Source: Pseudorhodoplanes sinuspersici
GTDB taxonomy: Bacteria > Pseudomonadota > Alphaproteobacteria > Rhizobiales > Xanthobacteraceae
Assembly: GCA_945862935.1 (NCBI GenBank)
Contig: CAMBBO010000003.1
Location: 1 to 42,640, forward strand
DNA: 42,640 nt
Reading direction: 5' to 3'
Below are positions 8,232 through 19,199 of the stretch, one piece after another (the first letter of the stretch is position 1; every line of letters begins with the position of its first letter). The translations under genes and the position numbers were made by a program. A model generated the notes under the pieces. The model worked only from the letters and a program-made list of their open reading frames with translations. It made no database searches and had not been told where the DNA came from.

Positions 8232-9512
8232 ATGAACATCCTCCTCCTCGGCTCCGGCGGACGCGAACACGCGCTGGCCTGGGCCATTGCAGCGAGCCCG
8301 CTCACCGACAAGCTTTGGTGTGCGCCCGGCAATGCCGGGATCGCGCAGGAAGCAGAAATTGTCCCGCTCGATCTGGGCGACCATGCGGCGGTGATCGCAT
8401 TTTGCCGCGCCAACAAAGTCGATTTTGTCGTGGTGGGGCCGGAAGGTCCGCTGGTCGAAGGGATCGTGGACGATCTCGAAGCTGCGGGCTTCAAGGCATT
8501 CGGGCCGAGCAAACTTGCGGCACGGCTCGAAGGCTCCAAGGGTTTCACCAAGGACCTCTGCCGCGCCAACAATATCCCGACCGCAGCCTACGAACGTTTC
8601 ACTGATGCGAATGCTGCGAAGGATTACGTCCGCAAGATGGGCGCGCCGATCGTGGTGAAAGCCGACGGCCTCGCAGCAGGCAAGGGCGTCGTGGTCGCCG
8701 AAAACGAAAAGGACGCGCTCGATGCCATCGACATGATGGCGGCGGGCGGATTGGGCGAAGCAGGTTCGTCGCTCGTGATCGAGGAATTCATGCGCGGTGA
8801 GGAAGCCTCCTTCTTCGCGCTCTGCGACGGCACCAACGCCATCGCGCTTGCATCCGCGCAGGATCACAAACGCGCTTTCGACAACGATCAGGGACCGAAT
8901 ACCGGCGGCATGGGCGCTTACTCGCCGGCGCCGGTGATGACGAAGGAAATCACACAGCGCACGATGGACGAAATCATCACGCCGACCATGCGCGCAATGA
9001 GCGCGATGGGCTGCCCGTTCAAGGGCATTCTGTTTGCCGGCCTGATGATTACCAAGGATGGTCCGAAGCTGATCGAATACAACACGCGCTTCGGCGACCC
9101 GGAATGTCAGGTCATGATGATGCGGCTGAAGTCCGACATCCTGCTGGCGCTGATTGCCTCGCGCGACGGCATGCTCAAAACATTCGATCTTCGCTGGCAT
9201 AGCGACCCGGCGCTGACCGTCGTGATGGCGGCAAAAGGTTATCCGGGCCATTACGCCAAGGGCACGCTGATCGAGAATCTCGACAAAGCGGGCGCAATCG
9301 ACGGCGTGCAGATTTTTCATGCCGGCACGAAAGCCGAAGGCGGAAAGATCCTCGCCAATGGCGGGCGCGTGCTGAATGTGTGCGCGCGCGGCAAGACGGT
9401 GGGCGAAGCGCAGACACTGGCCTACAAGGCGGTCGACACGATCCATTGGCCGGAAGGCTTCTGCCGCCGCGACATCGGCCAGCTTGCGGTGGACCGGGAA
9501 AAAAACGGATAA
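8232..9512 (+). CDS. purD: phosphoribosylamine--glycine ligase
   Basis: 426 aa; [85 protein letters not shown]. Confidence 0.98.
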   Translation: MNILLLGSGGREHALAWAIAASPLTDKLWCAPGNAGIAQEAEIVPLDLGDHAAVIAFCRANKVDFVVVGPEGPLVEGIVDDLEAAGFKAFGPSKLAARLEGSKGFTKDLCRANNIPTAAYERFTDANAAKDYVRKMGAPIVVKADGLAAGKGVVVAENEKDALDAIDMMAAGGLGEAGSSLVIEEFMRGEEASFFALCDGTNAIALASAQDHKRAFDNDQGPNTGGMGAYSPAPVMTKEITQRTMDEIITPTMRAMSAMGCPFKGILFAGLMITKDGPKLIEYNTRFGDPECQVMMMRLKSDILLALIASRDGMLKTFDLRWHSDPALTVVMAAKGYPGHYAKGTLIENLDKAGAIDGVQIFHAGTKAEGGKILANGGRVLNVCARGKTVGEAQTLAYKAVDTIHWPEGFCRRDIGQLAVDREKNG

Positions 9513-9521
9513 GCTATCCGC

Positions 9522-10421
9522 ATGCCCGATCTCGCCGATCTCTATCCCGGCTTCGAGTCACACTGGATTGACACATCCATCGGCCGCATCTTTGCGCGCT
9601 CCGGCGGCGAAGGGCCACCGCTTCTGCTACTGCACGGCTATCCGCAATCCAACGTCATGTGGCATCGCGTAGCGCCCGAACTTGCAAAAAAATACACACT
9701 CGTCATTCCCGATTTGCCCGGCTACGGATGGTCGGTCGCGCCGGAATCCGGCAAGGGCCATTCTCCTTACGACAAGCGCTCGATGGCCAAGGTCATGGTC
9801 GAGGTGATGGAAAAGCTTGGGCATGTCCGCTTTAATCTCGCGGGGCATGACCGTGGCGGCCGGGTCGCGTATCGCATGGCGTTCGATCATCCGGGCAGGC
9901 TGATCAAGCTTGCCGTCCTCGACATCATCCCGACCTTCGAGATGTGGCATCGCATGGATCACACCATGGCCGTGAAGGTGTGGCACTGGCTTTCGATGGC
10001 ACAGAAATATCCGATGCCGGAAATGATGATCGTCAAAAATCCGGTCGAGTATCTCGACTGGAAAATGGCGAGTTGGTCCAAGGCGAAGACGCTCGCTGCG
10101 TTCGATCCACGCGCGATGGACCATTACCGCGCATTCTTCTCCGATCCGTCGCGCATCCACGCGACCTGCGAGGATTACCGCGCGGGCGAATCCACCGACC
10201 TTGCCTATGACGAAGTAGATCACGGCCAGCGCAACAAGATCGCCGTGCCGATGCTTGTCCTGTGGGGGACTTCCGGCATTCCCGATGCCGCGGGACCGCT
10301 CGACATCTGGCGCGATTGGACCAAGCAGGTGAGTGGCAAGCCGATCGATTCCGGGCATTTCCTCCCGGAAGAAAATCCCGATGCAACGTCGGCGGCCCTT
10401 CTGGAGTTTTTCCGTCCATGA
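9522..10421 (+). CDS. alpha/beta hydrolase, haloacetate (fluoroacetate) dehalogenase-like
   Basis: 299 aa; [14 protein letters not shown], nucleophile Asp in [50 protein letters not shown], matching the fluoroacetate dehalogenase pattern. Confidence 0.85.
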   Translation: MPDLADLYPGFESHWIDTSIGRIFARSGGEGPPLLLLHGYPQSNVMWHRVAPELAKKYTLVIPDLPGYGWSVAPESGKGHSPYDKRSMAKVMVEVMEKLGHVRFNLAGHDRGGRVAYRMAFDHPGRLIKLAVLDIIPTFEMWHRMDHTMAVKVWHWLSMAQKYPMPEMMIVKNPVEYLDWKMASWSKAKTLAAFDPRAMDHYRAFFSDPSRIHATCEDYRAGESTDLAYDEVDHGQRNKIAVPMLVLWGTSGIPDAAGPLDIWRDWTKQVSGKPIDSGHFLPEENPDATSAALLEFFRP

Positions 10422-10876
10422 GCAACGAACTGGTACTCCGCAAAGCCTGGCGCGAGGACGTGCCGGCCATCGTTGCCATGCTTGCCGATGACGCGCTTGG
10501 CGCGACACGTGAGAGCCTCGACGACATGACGCCTTATTATAAAGCGTACGAAAAGATCGCGAACGATCAGAACAATCTGATCCTCGTTGCGGATTGCGGT
10601 GGCGATATTGTCGGAACGATACAACTCAATCTGCTGCACGGACTGTCACGCAAAGGCGCCACGCGCGGTCAAATCGAAGCGGTGCGGGTAGCGTCCGGGC
10701 ATCGCGGCAAAGGCCATGGCGAAAAGATCATCCGTGCCGCAATCGAGATGGCGCGCGCGAAAGGCTGCGTGCTGGTGCAGCTCACCACCGACAAGACGCG
10801 CAAGGACGCGCATCGCTTCTATGAGCGGCTCGGCTTCGTCGCGACTCATGAGGGGATGAAGCTCAATCTAACGTAA
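10418..10876 (+). CDS. GNAT family N-acetyltransferase
   Basis: Start [22 protein letters not shown] overlapping the upstream stop (ATGA); [54 protein letters not shown]. Confidence 0.9.
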   Translation: MSNELVLRKAWREDVPAIVAMLADDALGATRESLDDMTPYYKAYEKIANDQNNLILVADCGGDIVGTIQLNLLHGLSRKGATRGQIEAVRVASGHRGKGHGEKIIRAAIEMARAKGCVLVQLTTDKTRKDAHRFYERLGFVATHEGMKLNLT

Positions 10877-10889
10877 TCTGGATTGCAGC

Positions 10890-11960
10890 ATGATCGACCG
10901 GCAGGCCGCCTATTCCGGCACCAAAGATGTTCCAACCGCGCTGACATTCGACGTCGCGCGGCTCGGGCAATATCTGGTGGCCAGCGTACAGGGTTTTGCA
11001 GGTCCGCTGACGGCAAAACAATTTCGCGGCGGGCAATCCAATCCGACTTATCTTCTGGAAACACCTTCGCGGCATTACGTGCTGCGCCGCAAGCCGCCGG
11101 GAAAGTTGCTGCCTTCCGCCCATGCGGTGGACCGTGAATTCCGGGTGATCTCGGCGTTGCACGCGCAAAGGTTTCCGGTCGCGCGGCCGCTGATCTATTG
11201 CGCGGACGAAAGCATTGCGGGCACGGCTTTTTATGTGATGGATTTCGTGGACGGCCGCGTGTTCTGGGAGCCGTCAATGCCCGGCTCAAATGCAAAGGAA
11301 CGCGCGACAATATTCGACGCGATGAACGCAACGCTGGCGCGGCTGCATTCCTTCGATCCGTCGGCTATCGGCTTGGCCGACTTCGGCAAGGGTGAGAATT
11401 ACGTCGCGCGGCAGGTGGAACGCTGGTCGAAACAATATCGCGCATCCGAAACCGAACGCATTCCCGAAATGGACAAACTGATCGACTGGCTGCCTGAGCA
11501 CCTGCCGCCCGCGCAACCTACGCGGCTCGTCCACGGTGATTTCCGGCTCGACAATTTGATTGTCGCAAAAGATGCGCCGTGCATCGAAGCCGTGCTCGAC
11601 TGGGAACTATCGACGCTCGGCGATCCGCTCGCCGATTTCACCTATCACCTGATGCAATGGCACATGCCGCATTCGGATTCAGGCGCTGGCACGGCATCGC
11701 TGATGGGTCACAATCTTGCGGCACTCGGCATCCCGGCGATGACGGATTATGTGGACGCATACGTCGCGCGCACCGGACTCGATCCCCGTCCGCACCTGCC
11801 GGTGTATCTTGCCTATAATTTCTTCCGGCTCGCCGCGATCCTGCAAGGCATTGTCGGGCGTGTGCGCGACGGCACGGCAACAAGCGAACACGCGACATCG
11901 CGCGCGGAAATGGTTCGCCCGCTCGCGGTGAGGGCGTGGGAATTTGCGCAGATCGCCTAG
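10890..11960 (+). CDS. phosphotransferase family protein (APH/ACAD10-like kinase fold)
   Basis: 356 aa; FRGGQSNPTYLL, YVLRRKPPGKLLPSAHAVDREFRVI, LVHGDFRLDNLIV, AVLDWELSTLGDPLADF. Confidence 0.9.
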   Translation: MIDRQAAYSGTKDVPTALTFDVARLGQYLVASVQGFAGPLTAKQFRGGQSNPTYLLETPSRHYVLRRKPPGKLLPSAHAVDREFRVISALHAQRFPVARPLIYCADESIAGTAFYVMDFVDGRVFWEPSMPGSNAKERATIFDAMNATLARLHSFDPSAIGLADFGKGENYVARQVERWSKQYRASETERIPEMDKLIDWLPEHLPPAQPTRLVHGDFRLDNLIVAKDAPCIEAVLDWELSTLGDPLADFTYHLMQWHMPHSDSGAGTASLMGHNLAALGIPAMTDYVDAYVARTGLDPRPHLPVYLAYNFFRLAAILQGIVGRVRDGTATSEHATSRAEMVRPLAVRAWEFAQIA

Positions 11961-12397
11961 CGGCGGGCTTGAAAGAAATCCTTCAGCAAAGCTGCAGCCT
12001 CGCTCTCGCTCATGCCGCCATAGACTTCCGGTTTGTGATGGCAGGTTTGCGCCGCGAAAAACTGAACGCCATTATCCACCGCGCCACCCTTCGGATCGGA
12101 CGCACCGTAGTAAAGACGCCGGATGCGCGCGAACGAAATCGCCGCCGCGCACATCGCGCAAGGTTCGAGCGTGACGTAAAGATCGCAATCGGTGAGCCGC
12201 TCGGAGCCGAGAGCCGCCGCGGCCTGCCGGATCGCCAATATCTCGGCATGAGCGGTCGGATCATGGTCACGCAAGGTGCGGTTTCCGGCGCGGGCGACGA
12301 TTTCGGTCCCGCGCACAATGACGCAACCGACCGGCACCTCGGCTGCGCCCGCCGCAGCGCGGGCCTCGTCGAGTGCCATTTCCATGAAGGTGGTCAT
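11957..12397 (-). CDS. tadA: tRNA adenosine(34) deaminase
   Basis: 146 aa; DPTAHAEILAIRQAA and TLEPCAMCAAAISFARIRRLYYGA zinc-deaminase motifs. Confidence 0.92.
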   Translation of the reverse strand: MTTFMEMALDEARAAAGAAEVPVGCVIVRGTEIVARAGNRTLRDHDPTAHAEILAIRQAAAALGSERLTDCDLYVTLEPCAMCAAAISFARIRRLYYGASDPKGGAVDNGVQFFAAQTCHHKPEVYGGMSESEAAALLKDFFQARR

Positions 12398-12467
12398 CGG
12401 TGATCCGCCTGTTTATACACCGTGCGAATAGAAGACGTGGACACCCGGCACAAGGCTGGGCGCGGCA

Positions 12468-13532
12468 TTGGCTGGCATGAGCGAAAAATCCGACGACAAA
12501 TCCGGTGAGCGCATCGCCAAGGTGATGGCGCGGGCGGGCCTGTGCTCACGCCGCGAGGCCGAGGCGTGGATTGCCGCCGGGCGCGTGCTGGTGAACGGCC
12601 AGAAGATTTCCTCGCCTGCGCTGAATGTCTCGCCCAGCGACCGCATCGTGGTGGACGGCAAGCCGATGCCACAGGCGGAGCGCACGCGGCTCTATCTCTA
12701 CCACAAGCCACGCGGGCTCGTGACGACGAGCGCCGACCCGGAAGGCCGTCCCACCATTTACGACGCGCTGCCGAAAGGCCTGCCGCGCCTCGTCACCGTT
12801 GGGCGCCTCGATCTCACGACCGAGGGGCTATTGCTGCTGACAAATGACGGCGGGCTTGCCCGCGTGCTGGAACATCCCGACACCGGCTGGCTGCGGCGCT
12901 ATCGCGTGCGCGCGCACGGCAAGGTCACGCAGGCGCAACTCGACGCGTTGCGCCCCGGCGTCACCGTTGACGGGATCCGCTACGGCCCGATCGAGGCGAC
13001 GATGGACCGCGAACAGGGCGCAAATAGCTGGATCACGTTCGCCATCCGCGAGGGCAAGAACCGCGAAGTGCGCAACGTGCTCGAACATCTCGGACTGCAG
13101 GTGAACCGGCTGATCCGCATTTCTTTCGGCCCGTTCCAGCTTGGCGATCTCGACGACGGCGCAGTGGAGGAAATCAGCACCAAGCATCTGCGCGAGCAGC
13201 TTGGCGAGAAGATCGCCGCCAAAGCGGGCGCGGATTTCGAAGGGCCAATGATGCCGGTCCACCCACATAAGAAAGATCCGCCAAAAGTAAAAACCGAAGA
13301 CACTTCGCGCGGTGGCAGGCCAGCAAGGGGCGCCGCGACGACGCGGCAGTCCCCACAGGCGAAAGATTCGGCCGTGTCACGCTCCACGCGCGAGACACGC
13401 TCAACACGCGAACTCCAAGGTAAAAAGCCGTTTCAAAAAGGGCGAACGCCAGAACGCGGCACGAGTGACCAGCCTGCCAAGCCTTATCGCGGGCGGCGAG
13501 GATCGCCCGACCGGGGCAAACGGAAGCGCTGA
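12468..13532 (+). CDS. rluB: pseudouridine synthase RluB-type with basic C-terminal tail
   Basis: S4 domain (GERIAKVMARAGLCSRREAEAWIAAGRVLVNG), GRLDLTTEGLLLLTNDG, EGKNREVRNVLEHLGLQVNRLIRISFGPFQL; Arg/Lys-rich tail. Confidence 0.88.
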   Translation: MAGMSEKSDDKSGERIAKVMARAGLCSRREAEAWIAAGRVLVNGQKISSPALNVSPSDRIVVDGKPMPQAERTRLYLYHKPRGLVTTSADPEGRPTIYDALPKGLPRLVTVGRLDLTTEGLLLLTNDGGLARVLEHPDTGWLRRYRVRAHGKVTQAQLDALRPGVTVDGIRYGPIEATMDREQGANSWITFAIREGKNREVRNVLEHLGLQVNRLIRISFGPFQLGDLDDGAVEEISTKHLREQLGEKIAAKAGADFEGPMMPVHPHKKDPPKVKTEDTSRGGRPARGAATTRQSPQAKDSAVSRSTRETRSTRELQGKKPFQKGRTPERGTSDQPAKPYRGRRGSPDRGKRKR

Positions 13533-14086
13533 TGCGGATTGTCGGCGGGCAATATCGCGGCCGCGCGCTGGCCGGCCCGAAGTCGCAGGCCATCCGCCCG
13601 ACCGCGGATCGTTTGCGCGAATCCGTCTTTAACATCCTGATGCACGGCTATGGCGACCCGGTCGGCGGCGCGCGCGTGCTCGATCTGTTTTCCGGAACTG
13701 GCGCGCTCGGCCTTGAAGCCCTGTCGCGCGGCGCGGCTTTCGTGCTGTTTGTCGATGACGGCGCGGAAGCGCGCGCATTGTTGCGCGAGAACACCACGGC
13801 GCTCGGCGCAGGCGGCGCGACCCGCATTTTCCGGCGCGATGCCACGAAGCTTGGACCCGCCCATCCGGTCGAGCCGTTCTCGCTTGTGTTTCTCGATCCG
13901 CCCTACGGCAAGGGCTTCGCCGAACAATCCCTCGCTTCGGCACGCGAAGGCGGATGGTTCACGGCTGATGCTTTGATTGTCGTCGAGGAGGCGGTCCTCT
14001 CAGCGTTCAAGGCGCCTGACGATTTCGAGGAGATCGAGCGGCGCGCTTATGACGACACGGAGTTCGTTTTCCTGCGCGCGCACTAG
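13532..14086 (+). CDS. rsmD: 16S rRNA (guanine(966)-N(2))-methyltransferase
   Basis: 184 aa; [67 protein letters not shown]. Confidence 0.96.
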   Translation: MRIVGGQYRGRALAGPKSQAIRPTADRLRESVFNILMHGYGDPVGGARVLDLFSGTGALGLEALSRGAAFVLFVDDGAEARALLRENTTALGAGGATRIFRRDATKLGPAHPVEPFSLVFLDPPYGKGFAEQSLASAREGGWFTADALIVVEEAVLSAFKAPDDFEEIERRAYDDTEFVFLRAH

Positions 14087-15867
14087 CGCCGCCCGAACAA
14101 TCTCTCGATGTCGCTGAGTTTCAGTTCCACGTAAGTCGGGCGGCCGTGATTGCACTGGCCGGAATTTGGCGTGGATTCCATATCCCGCAGCAGCGCATTC
14201 ATTTCGTCAGGTTTTAGTCTCCGCCCGGCTCGCACCGAGCCGTAGCAAGCCATCGTCGCCGAGACATGCAGCAGGCGGCGTTCGAGCGGCAGGCCATCGT
14301 CCCATTCCGCCATATGCTCGGCGAGATCGCGCACGAGCGCGGCGGCGTCGATTTCGCCCAGCAACGACGGCGTTTCGCGCACCGCAACAGCGCCGGGTCC
14401 GAACGATTCAAGCACCAGCCCGAAACGCGCAAGATCGTCTACGCGCGCGGCAAGCCGTTCGACATCGGATTCGTCGAGTTCGACAATTTCCGGGATCAAC
14501 AATATCTGACGCGCCACGCCTTGCGCGTCGATCGCTGCTTTCAATCGCTCATACACAAGCCGCTCGTGCGCCGCGTGCTGATCGACAATCACGAGGCCAT
14601 CGCGGGTTTGCGAGACAATATAGGTTTCGTGAACCTGCGCGCGGGCGGCACCCAAGGGCCGGTCGAGCAATTCAGGCGCGGCCTCGGCGACAGCGGCACG
14701 CGCATCGGCGGAGGGGGCGACGGCGAATGCTTCCTGCACGACCTCGGCGAAACCGAGCGCCGTGTTGCCGCGCATGGCCGGCATCGCGGAAGGCCATTCA
14801 CGGCGCTGAGCGAATGCGGGACGGAACGCCGCAATCGTCGCATCGCCGCCGGTCGTCGAAACACGCCCGGCTTCGCGCGCGAGCGCTTCTCGCAGCGAAC
14901 CGACGATCAGGCTGCGGATCAGGCCCGGTTCGCGGAAGCGCACTTCGGTTTTCGCCGGATGCACGTTCACGTCGACCTCGCGCGGATCAACCGTGACAAA
15001 CAGCGCGACAACCGGATGGCGGTCGCGCGGCAGATAATCGGCGTAAGCGCCACGCACTGCGCCGACCAGCAGCTTGTCGCGCACCGGGCGGTCGTTCACG
15101 AACAGATATTGCCCGAGCGCATTGGCGCGGGTGTAGGTCGGCAAACCTGCAAAACCTTCGATCAGCAATCCCTCACGGCCCGCGCGCACCTCCACGGCAT
15201 TGGCGCTGAAATCCGCGCCGAGCACGTCACCCAATCGGGCAAGCCGTCCCGGCGCGCCGGGCAAGGCGGCAGCCCATGTCACCGGCGAACGCTCCTCGCC
15301 CGCAAGCGTGAACGCGACATCGGGCCTGCTCATGGCGAGACGGCGCACAACCTCGCGCACGGCCTCGGCCTCGCTGCGTTCGGTCTTGAGAAATTTCAGG
15401 CGCGCAGGCGTTGCGTAAAACAGATCGCGTACTTCGACGCGGGTGCCGCGCGTCAGCGCCGCCGGCATCGTTTCCGATTTCGCGCCGCCCTCGACCGACA
15501 GCGCCCACGCATGGGCCTCGCTCTCGTGGCGCGTAACGATGGATAATTTCGCGACCGAGCCGATGGAGGGCAACGCTTCGCCGCGAAAGCCGAGCGTGCC
15601 AATTGCCATGAGGTCGCTGTCGTCGGAAAGCTTCGAGGTCGCGTGGCGCTCAACGGCGAGTTCGAGATCGGCGCGGGGCATGCCGGAGCCGTCGTCGGTG
15701 ACGCGGATCAGCCTGCGGCCGCCGCCATCGGTCGCAACCTCGATACGGCGCGCACCGGCATCGAGCGCGTTCTCGACCAGTTCCTTCACGGCACTGGCAG
15801 GGCGCTCGACCACTTCGCCCGCGGCGATGCGGTTGACGAGGCCCTCTGAAAGCTGGCGAACGGGCAT
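14083..15867 (-). CDS. mutL: DNA mismatch repair protein MutL
   Basis: 594 aa; [86 protein letters not shown]-terminal [13 protein letters not shown] and [10 protein letters not shown]. Confidence 0.98.
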   Translation of the reverse strand: MPVRQLSEGLVNRIAAGEVVERPASAVKELVENALDAGARRIEVATDGGGRRLIRVTDDGSGMPRADLELAVERHATSKLSDDSDLMAIGTLGFRGEALPSIGSVAKLSIVTRHESEAHAWALSVEGGAKSETMPAALTRGTRVEVRDLFYATPARLKFLKTERSEAEAVREVVRRLAMSRPDVAFTLAGEERSPVTWAAALPGAPGRLARLGDVLGADFSANAVEVRAGREGLLIEGFAGLPTYTRANALGQYLFVNDRPVRDKLLVGAVRGAYADYLPRDRHPVVALFVTVDPREVDVNVHPAKTEVRFREPGLIRSLIVGSLREALAREAGRVSTTGGDATIAAFRPAFAQRREWPSAMPAMRGNTALGFAEVVQEAFAVAPSADARAAVAEAAPELLDRPLGAARAQVHETYIVSQTRDGLVIVDQHAAHERLVYERLKAAIDAQGVARQILLIPEIVELDESDVERLAARVDDLARFGLVLESFGPGAVAVRETPSLLGEIDAAALVRDLAEHMAEWDDGLPLERRLLHVSATMACYGSVRAGRRLKPDEMNALLRDMESTPNSGQCNHGRPTYVELKLSDIERLFGRR

Positions 15868-15950
15868 GCACGATCCTTGATTCGGACCTGACTCTAGCGG
15901 CGCGCAATGGCAGCCGCGAGGCGCGGACAGCGTGTATGCCCGCTATTCAG

Positions 15951-16373
15951 CTAGTCGAACGAAGGCTTGCCCTGCCGCAATTTCTTGATACCGCCGCGCT
16001 GCTTCTTGCCTTCGAGGCGCTTTTGTTTGGAGGCCTTGGTCGGCTTGGTGGCGCGGCGCGGCTTCGGCTTCACCGAGGCTTCGCGGATCAGATCGACCAG
16101 CCGGTCGAGCGCCTCCTCGCGGTTCTGCTTCTGGCTGCGTGCGCTCTGCGCGACAAGAACGATCACACCGTCCAGCGTCAGCCGCGAGCCTGCAAGCTTC
16201 ATCAGGCGCAGCGCGACATCGTTCGGCAGCGAACGCGAGCGGCGAACGTCGAATCGAAGCTGAACGGCGGTTTCAGTCTTGTTGACGTGCTGGCCGCCCG
16301 GACCCGAGGCGCGCACAAAGCTTTCCTCGATCTCACGCTCGTCGATGCTGATTGAGTCTGTGACGCGGATCAT
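15951..16373 (-). CDS. arfB: alternative ribosome-rescue peptidyl-tRNA hydrolase
   Basis: 140 aa; SFVRASGPGGQHVNKTETAVQLRFD (GGQ motif), basic C-terminal tail KQKRLEGKKQRGG. Confidence 0.93.
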   Translation of the reverse strand: MIRVTDSISIDEREIEESFVRASGPGGQHVNKTETAVQLRFDVRRSRSLPNDVALRLMKLAGSRLTLDGVIVLVAQSARSQKQNREEALDRLVDLIREASVKPKPRRATKPTKASKQKRLEGKKQRGGIKKLRQGKPSFD

Positions 16374-16397
16374 GCGCGCATTGTAACGAAGCGCGCG

Positions 16398-17729
16398 TCA
16401 GCCGCCTTCTTTTTTCGCAGCACGGCCGACCACCGTGAACAACATTCCGCCGTCGAGCAGGCGTTTGGCAACGCGTTTGACGTCGGCCAGCGTCACCGCC
16501 TCAATCAGCCCGTTGCGGCGGTCGATATAATCCATGCCGAGACTATCGAGCTGGATCTGCACCAGCTGCGACGCGATCTTGGTCGAGGTGTCGAAATTCA
16601 GAGCGTATGAACCCTTGAGATAGGACTTGGATTTTTCCAGTTCGTCCGCCGTCGGACCTTCTTCGGCCAGCCGCTTGATCTCGGCATGGATCAGGGTCTG
16701 CGTTTCGTTCACCCGGTCCGAGCGCGTCGCGGTACCGCCCTGGATCAGCGCCGTGTAATTGAGTGGCAGAAGATAAGTGTAGATCGAATAGGCAAGGCCG
16801 CGCTTCTCGCGCACTTCCTTGTAGAGGCGCGAGGAGAACGAACCGCCGCCGAGAATGTGATTGACGATGAAGGCAGCGATGAAGTCCGGGTCCTTGCGCG
16901 CGATGCCCGGACCACCAAAGGTCACAACCGCTTGCGGCACGTCGAGATCGACGAACACGCTCTTTCCAGCGTCCGCCATTACGGCGGGCTCGCTCGGACG
17001 CAGATCGCCCTTCGCGGGCAGCGAGCCGAAAATCTTGTCGAGCGTCGTCTTGAGAGTTTCCGGATCAATATCGCCAACAACCGCGACGGTGAGGCGCTCG
17101 CGGGTAATCACACGGCGCGTGTAGTCACGTAGGTCATCGGCGGTAATCAGCGGAACCGATTCCAGCGTGCCGTTAAGCGGCTGGCCATAAGGATGATTGG
17201 GAAACGCCGTGCGCCACCACAGCCTGCTCGCGATGTCGTTCGGGCTGGTGGTCTCCCGGTTCAGCGCGGTCATCATCTGCGCGCGAACGCGCTCCAGCGG
17301 TTCGGCATCGAAGCGCGGCGCGGTCAGCGACATCCGCAGCAACTCAAACGCTTCGTCCTTGCGCTCGGTCAGAACGCGCACCGATCCGTAGAATTCATCG
17401 CGCTGCGAGCGAAAGCGCAGCTCGATGGCGTTGCGCTCAAGGCGCTGCTGGAACGCAGACGAATCCAGATCGCCCGCACCCTCATCCAGCATTCCAGCGG
17501 TGAAATAGCCGACGCCCGGCTTCACCGCGGGATCCTGATTGGCGCCACCTTTTACGGCAAATTCGAGCGAGATCAGCGGCACTGAGGAATCGCGGACGAG
17601 CCACGCCTCGATCCCTCCGGGGCTGACGACGCGCTCGATCTTGGTGGCGTGCGCGTGACCTGCAAACGCAACACTCGCCAGCGCGACGATCGCGAAACGG
17701 AGAGAACGGAACGCGGGGGTGAATGTCAC
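16398..17729 (-). CDS. M16 family peptidase-like protein, apparently lacking the zinc-binding HxxEH
   Basis: 443 aa; M16 fold (LISLEFAVKGGANQDPAVKPGVGYFTAGMLDEGAG, SFSSRLYKEVREKRGLAYSIYTYL) but YFTAGML replaces HFLEHM. Confidence 0.88.
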   Translation of the reverse strand: MTFTPAFRSLRFAIVALASVAFAGHAHATKIERVVSPGGIEAWLVRDSSVPLISLEFAVKGGANQDPAVKPGVGYFTAGMLDEGAGDLDSSAFQQRLERNAIELRFRSQRDEFYGSVRVLTERKDEAFELLRMSLTAPRFDAEPLERVRAQMMTALNRETTSPNDIASRLWWRTAFPNHPYGQPLNGTLESVPLITADDLRDYTRRVITRERLTVAVVGDIDPETLKTTLDKIFGSLPAKGDLRPSEPAVMADAGKSVFVDLDVPQAVVTFGGPGIARKDPDFIAAFIVNHILGGGSFSSRLYKEVREKRGLAYSIYTYLLPLNYTALIQGGTATRSDRVNETQTLIHAEIKRLAEEGPTADELEKSKSYLKGSYALNFDTSTKIASQLVQIQLDSLGMDYIDRRNGLIEAVTLADVKRVAKRLLDGGMLFTVVGRAAKKEGG

Positions 17730-19081
17730 GAGCGTTTGTCCTCCGCGCGGGTAATTTGCTTGATGAGATAGCCTGTGACCGAGCGGCGCTTGTCGAGATA
17801 TTGCCGCGCAACGTCACGCACGGTGTCGGCCGTCACTTTCCCCACGCGGTCGGCCCAGCTTTGCACATCGGCTACGGTCGAGCCTGTGGTCAGCGACGCG
17901 CCATACCAGCGCGCGAGCGTCGCCTGGTTGTCCTGCGCGAAAACGGTGTCGGCCACGAGACGTGTCTTCGCCAGATCAAGCTCGTCGGCTGTCACGCCCT
18001 TGTCGATGACCTCGGCAATGACGGCGTCGATTGCGTCTTCAACCTGGGGAAGCGTCACGTTCGGCTTCGGCACGCCGTTCACGCCGAACTTGGTGTCGTC
18101 GAGCGATGTCCCCTGATACCAGGCACCGGCACTGACCGCGAGACCCTTATCGATCACAATGGCCTTGTAGAGGCGGCTGTTCGATCCGTGTCCGAGAATT
18201 TGCGACAGCACTTCAAGCGCCTCGGATTCACCGGCCTTGGCAGTCGATGACGATGGAACGAGATAGGAGCGCTGCAGGCTCGGCTGCACCACACGCGGGT
18301 CGGCAAGCGTTACCGTACGCGCTGCGGTCGGCTCCGGTTCTTGCGGGCGCTTGCGCGGCGCAACTTCGGCGACGCGCTTCACCTTGCCGTAGGTTTCGTT
18401 CGCGAGCTTTTTGACCTCATCGGCGGTTACGTCACCGGCGACAACAAGAATGGCGTTGTTGGGGGTGTAAAAGCGCCGGTAGAACGCAAGCGCACCGGCG
18501 CGGTCGAGTTTCTCGATCTCGTGGCGCCATCCGATCACCGGCTTGCCATAAGGATGATTGAGATAGAGCGCGGCATCCATCTGCTCGCCAAGCCGCGCGC
18601 CGGGATTATTGGCAACGCGCATGTTCTGCTCTTCGAGCACGACGTTGAGTTCGGGCTTCACGACATCGTCGGTGAGCACCAGTCCGGTCATGCGGTCGGA
18701 CTCGAACTCCATCAGCATCTTCAGCTTCTCCTTGGAGATGCGCTGGTAATAGCCGGTGTAGTCGCTGGAGGTGAATGCGTTTTCCTGGCCTCCAACCGTC
18801 CCGATGACTTGCGAGAAGCGGCCGGCCGGATTTTTTTCGGTGCCCTTGAACATCAGATGTTCGAGGAAATGCGCGAGGCCGGAATGTCCCGGCTCCTCGT
18901 CGGCAGCGCCGACGCGATACCAGACCATGTGCGTCACGACTGGCGTGCGGTGATCCGAAATGACGACGACCTCAAGGCCGTTCGCCAGTTTGAAATTCGA
19001 GACGACCGGCGCAGCAGCAGCATCGCCCCGCGCGGTCAGGAAAAGACACGCCGCGGTAGCGAGAATGACGATCGATCGCAT
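17726..19081 (-). CDS. M16 family zinc metallopeptidase, catalytic
   Basis: Start MRSIVILATAACLFLTARGDAAA (signal peptide); HSGLAHFLEHLMFKGTEKNPAGRFSQVIGTVGGQENAFTSSDYTGYY contains HxxEH; 4-nt overlap with the downstream paralogue. Confidence 0.93.
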   Translation of the reverse strand: MRSIVILATAACLFLTARGDAAAAPVVSNFKLANGLEVVVISDHRTPVVTHMVWYRVGAADEEPGHSGLAHFLEHLMFKGTEKNPAGRFSQVIGTVGGQENAFTSSDYTGYYQRISKEKLKMLMEFESDRMTGLVLTDDVVKPELNVVLEEQNMRVANNPGARLGEQMDAALYLNHPYGKPVIGWRHEIEKLDRAGALAFYRRFYTPNNAILVVAGDVTADEVKKLANETYGKVKRVAEVAPRKRPQEPEPTAARTVTLADPRVVQPSLQRSYLVPSSSTAKAGESEALEVLSQILGHGSNSRLYKAIVIDKGLAVSAGAWYQGTSLDDTKFGVNGVPKPNVTLPQVEDAIDAVIAEVIDKGVTADELDLAKTRLVADTVFAQDNQATLARWYGASLTTGSTVADVQSWADRVGKVTADTVRDVARQYLDKRRSVTGYLIKQITRAEDKRS

Positions 19082-19199
19082 TGATAAAATCCTGCAGGGC
19101 GACGCTGTTGCCCGGACCTGAAACGCGCGGCGGATCATTCCACCGGCGGTCTTCGACTAAACACGCCCCCGAAGCCCGGCCGTTCGTACCCGATCCGAA

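Noticed and set aside
8109-9446. 445-aa minus-strand ORF
   Set aside because: Antisense to purD, which is unambiguous.
12468-13532. Unusual basic tail of RluB as a novel domain
   Set aside because: Arg/Lys/Gly-rich C-terminal extensions are common in alphaproteobacterial RluB-type enzymes.
14266-15546. 426-aa plus-strand ORF
   Set aside because: Antisense to mutL, which is clear-cut.
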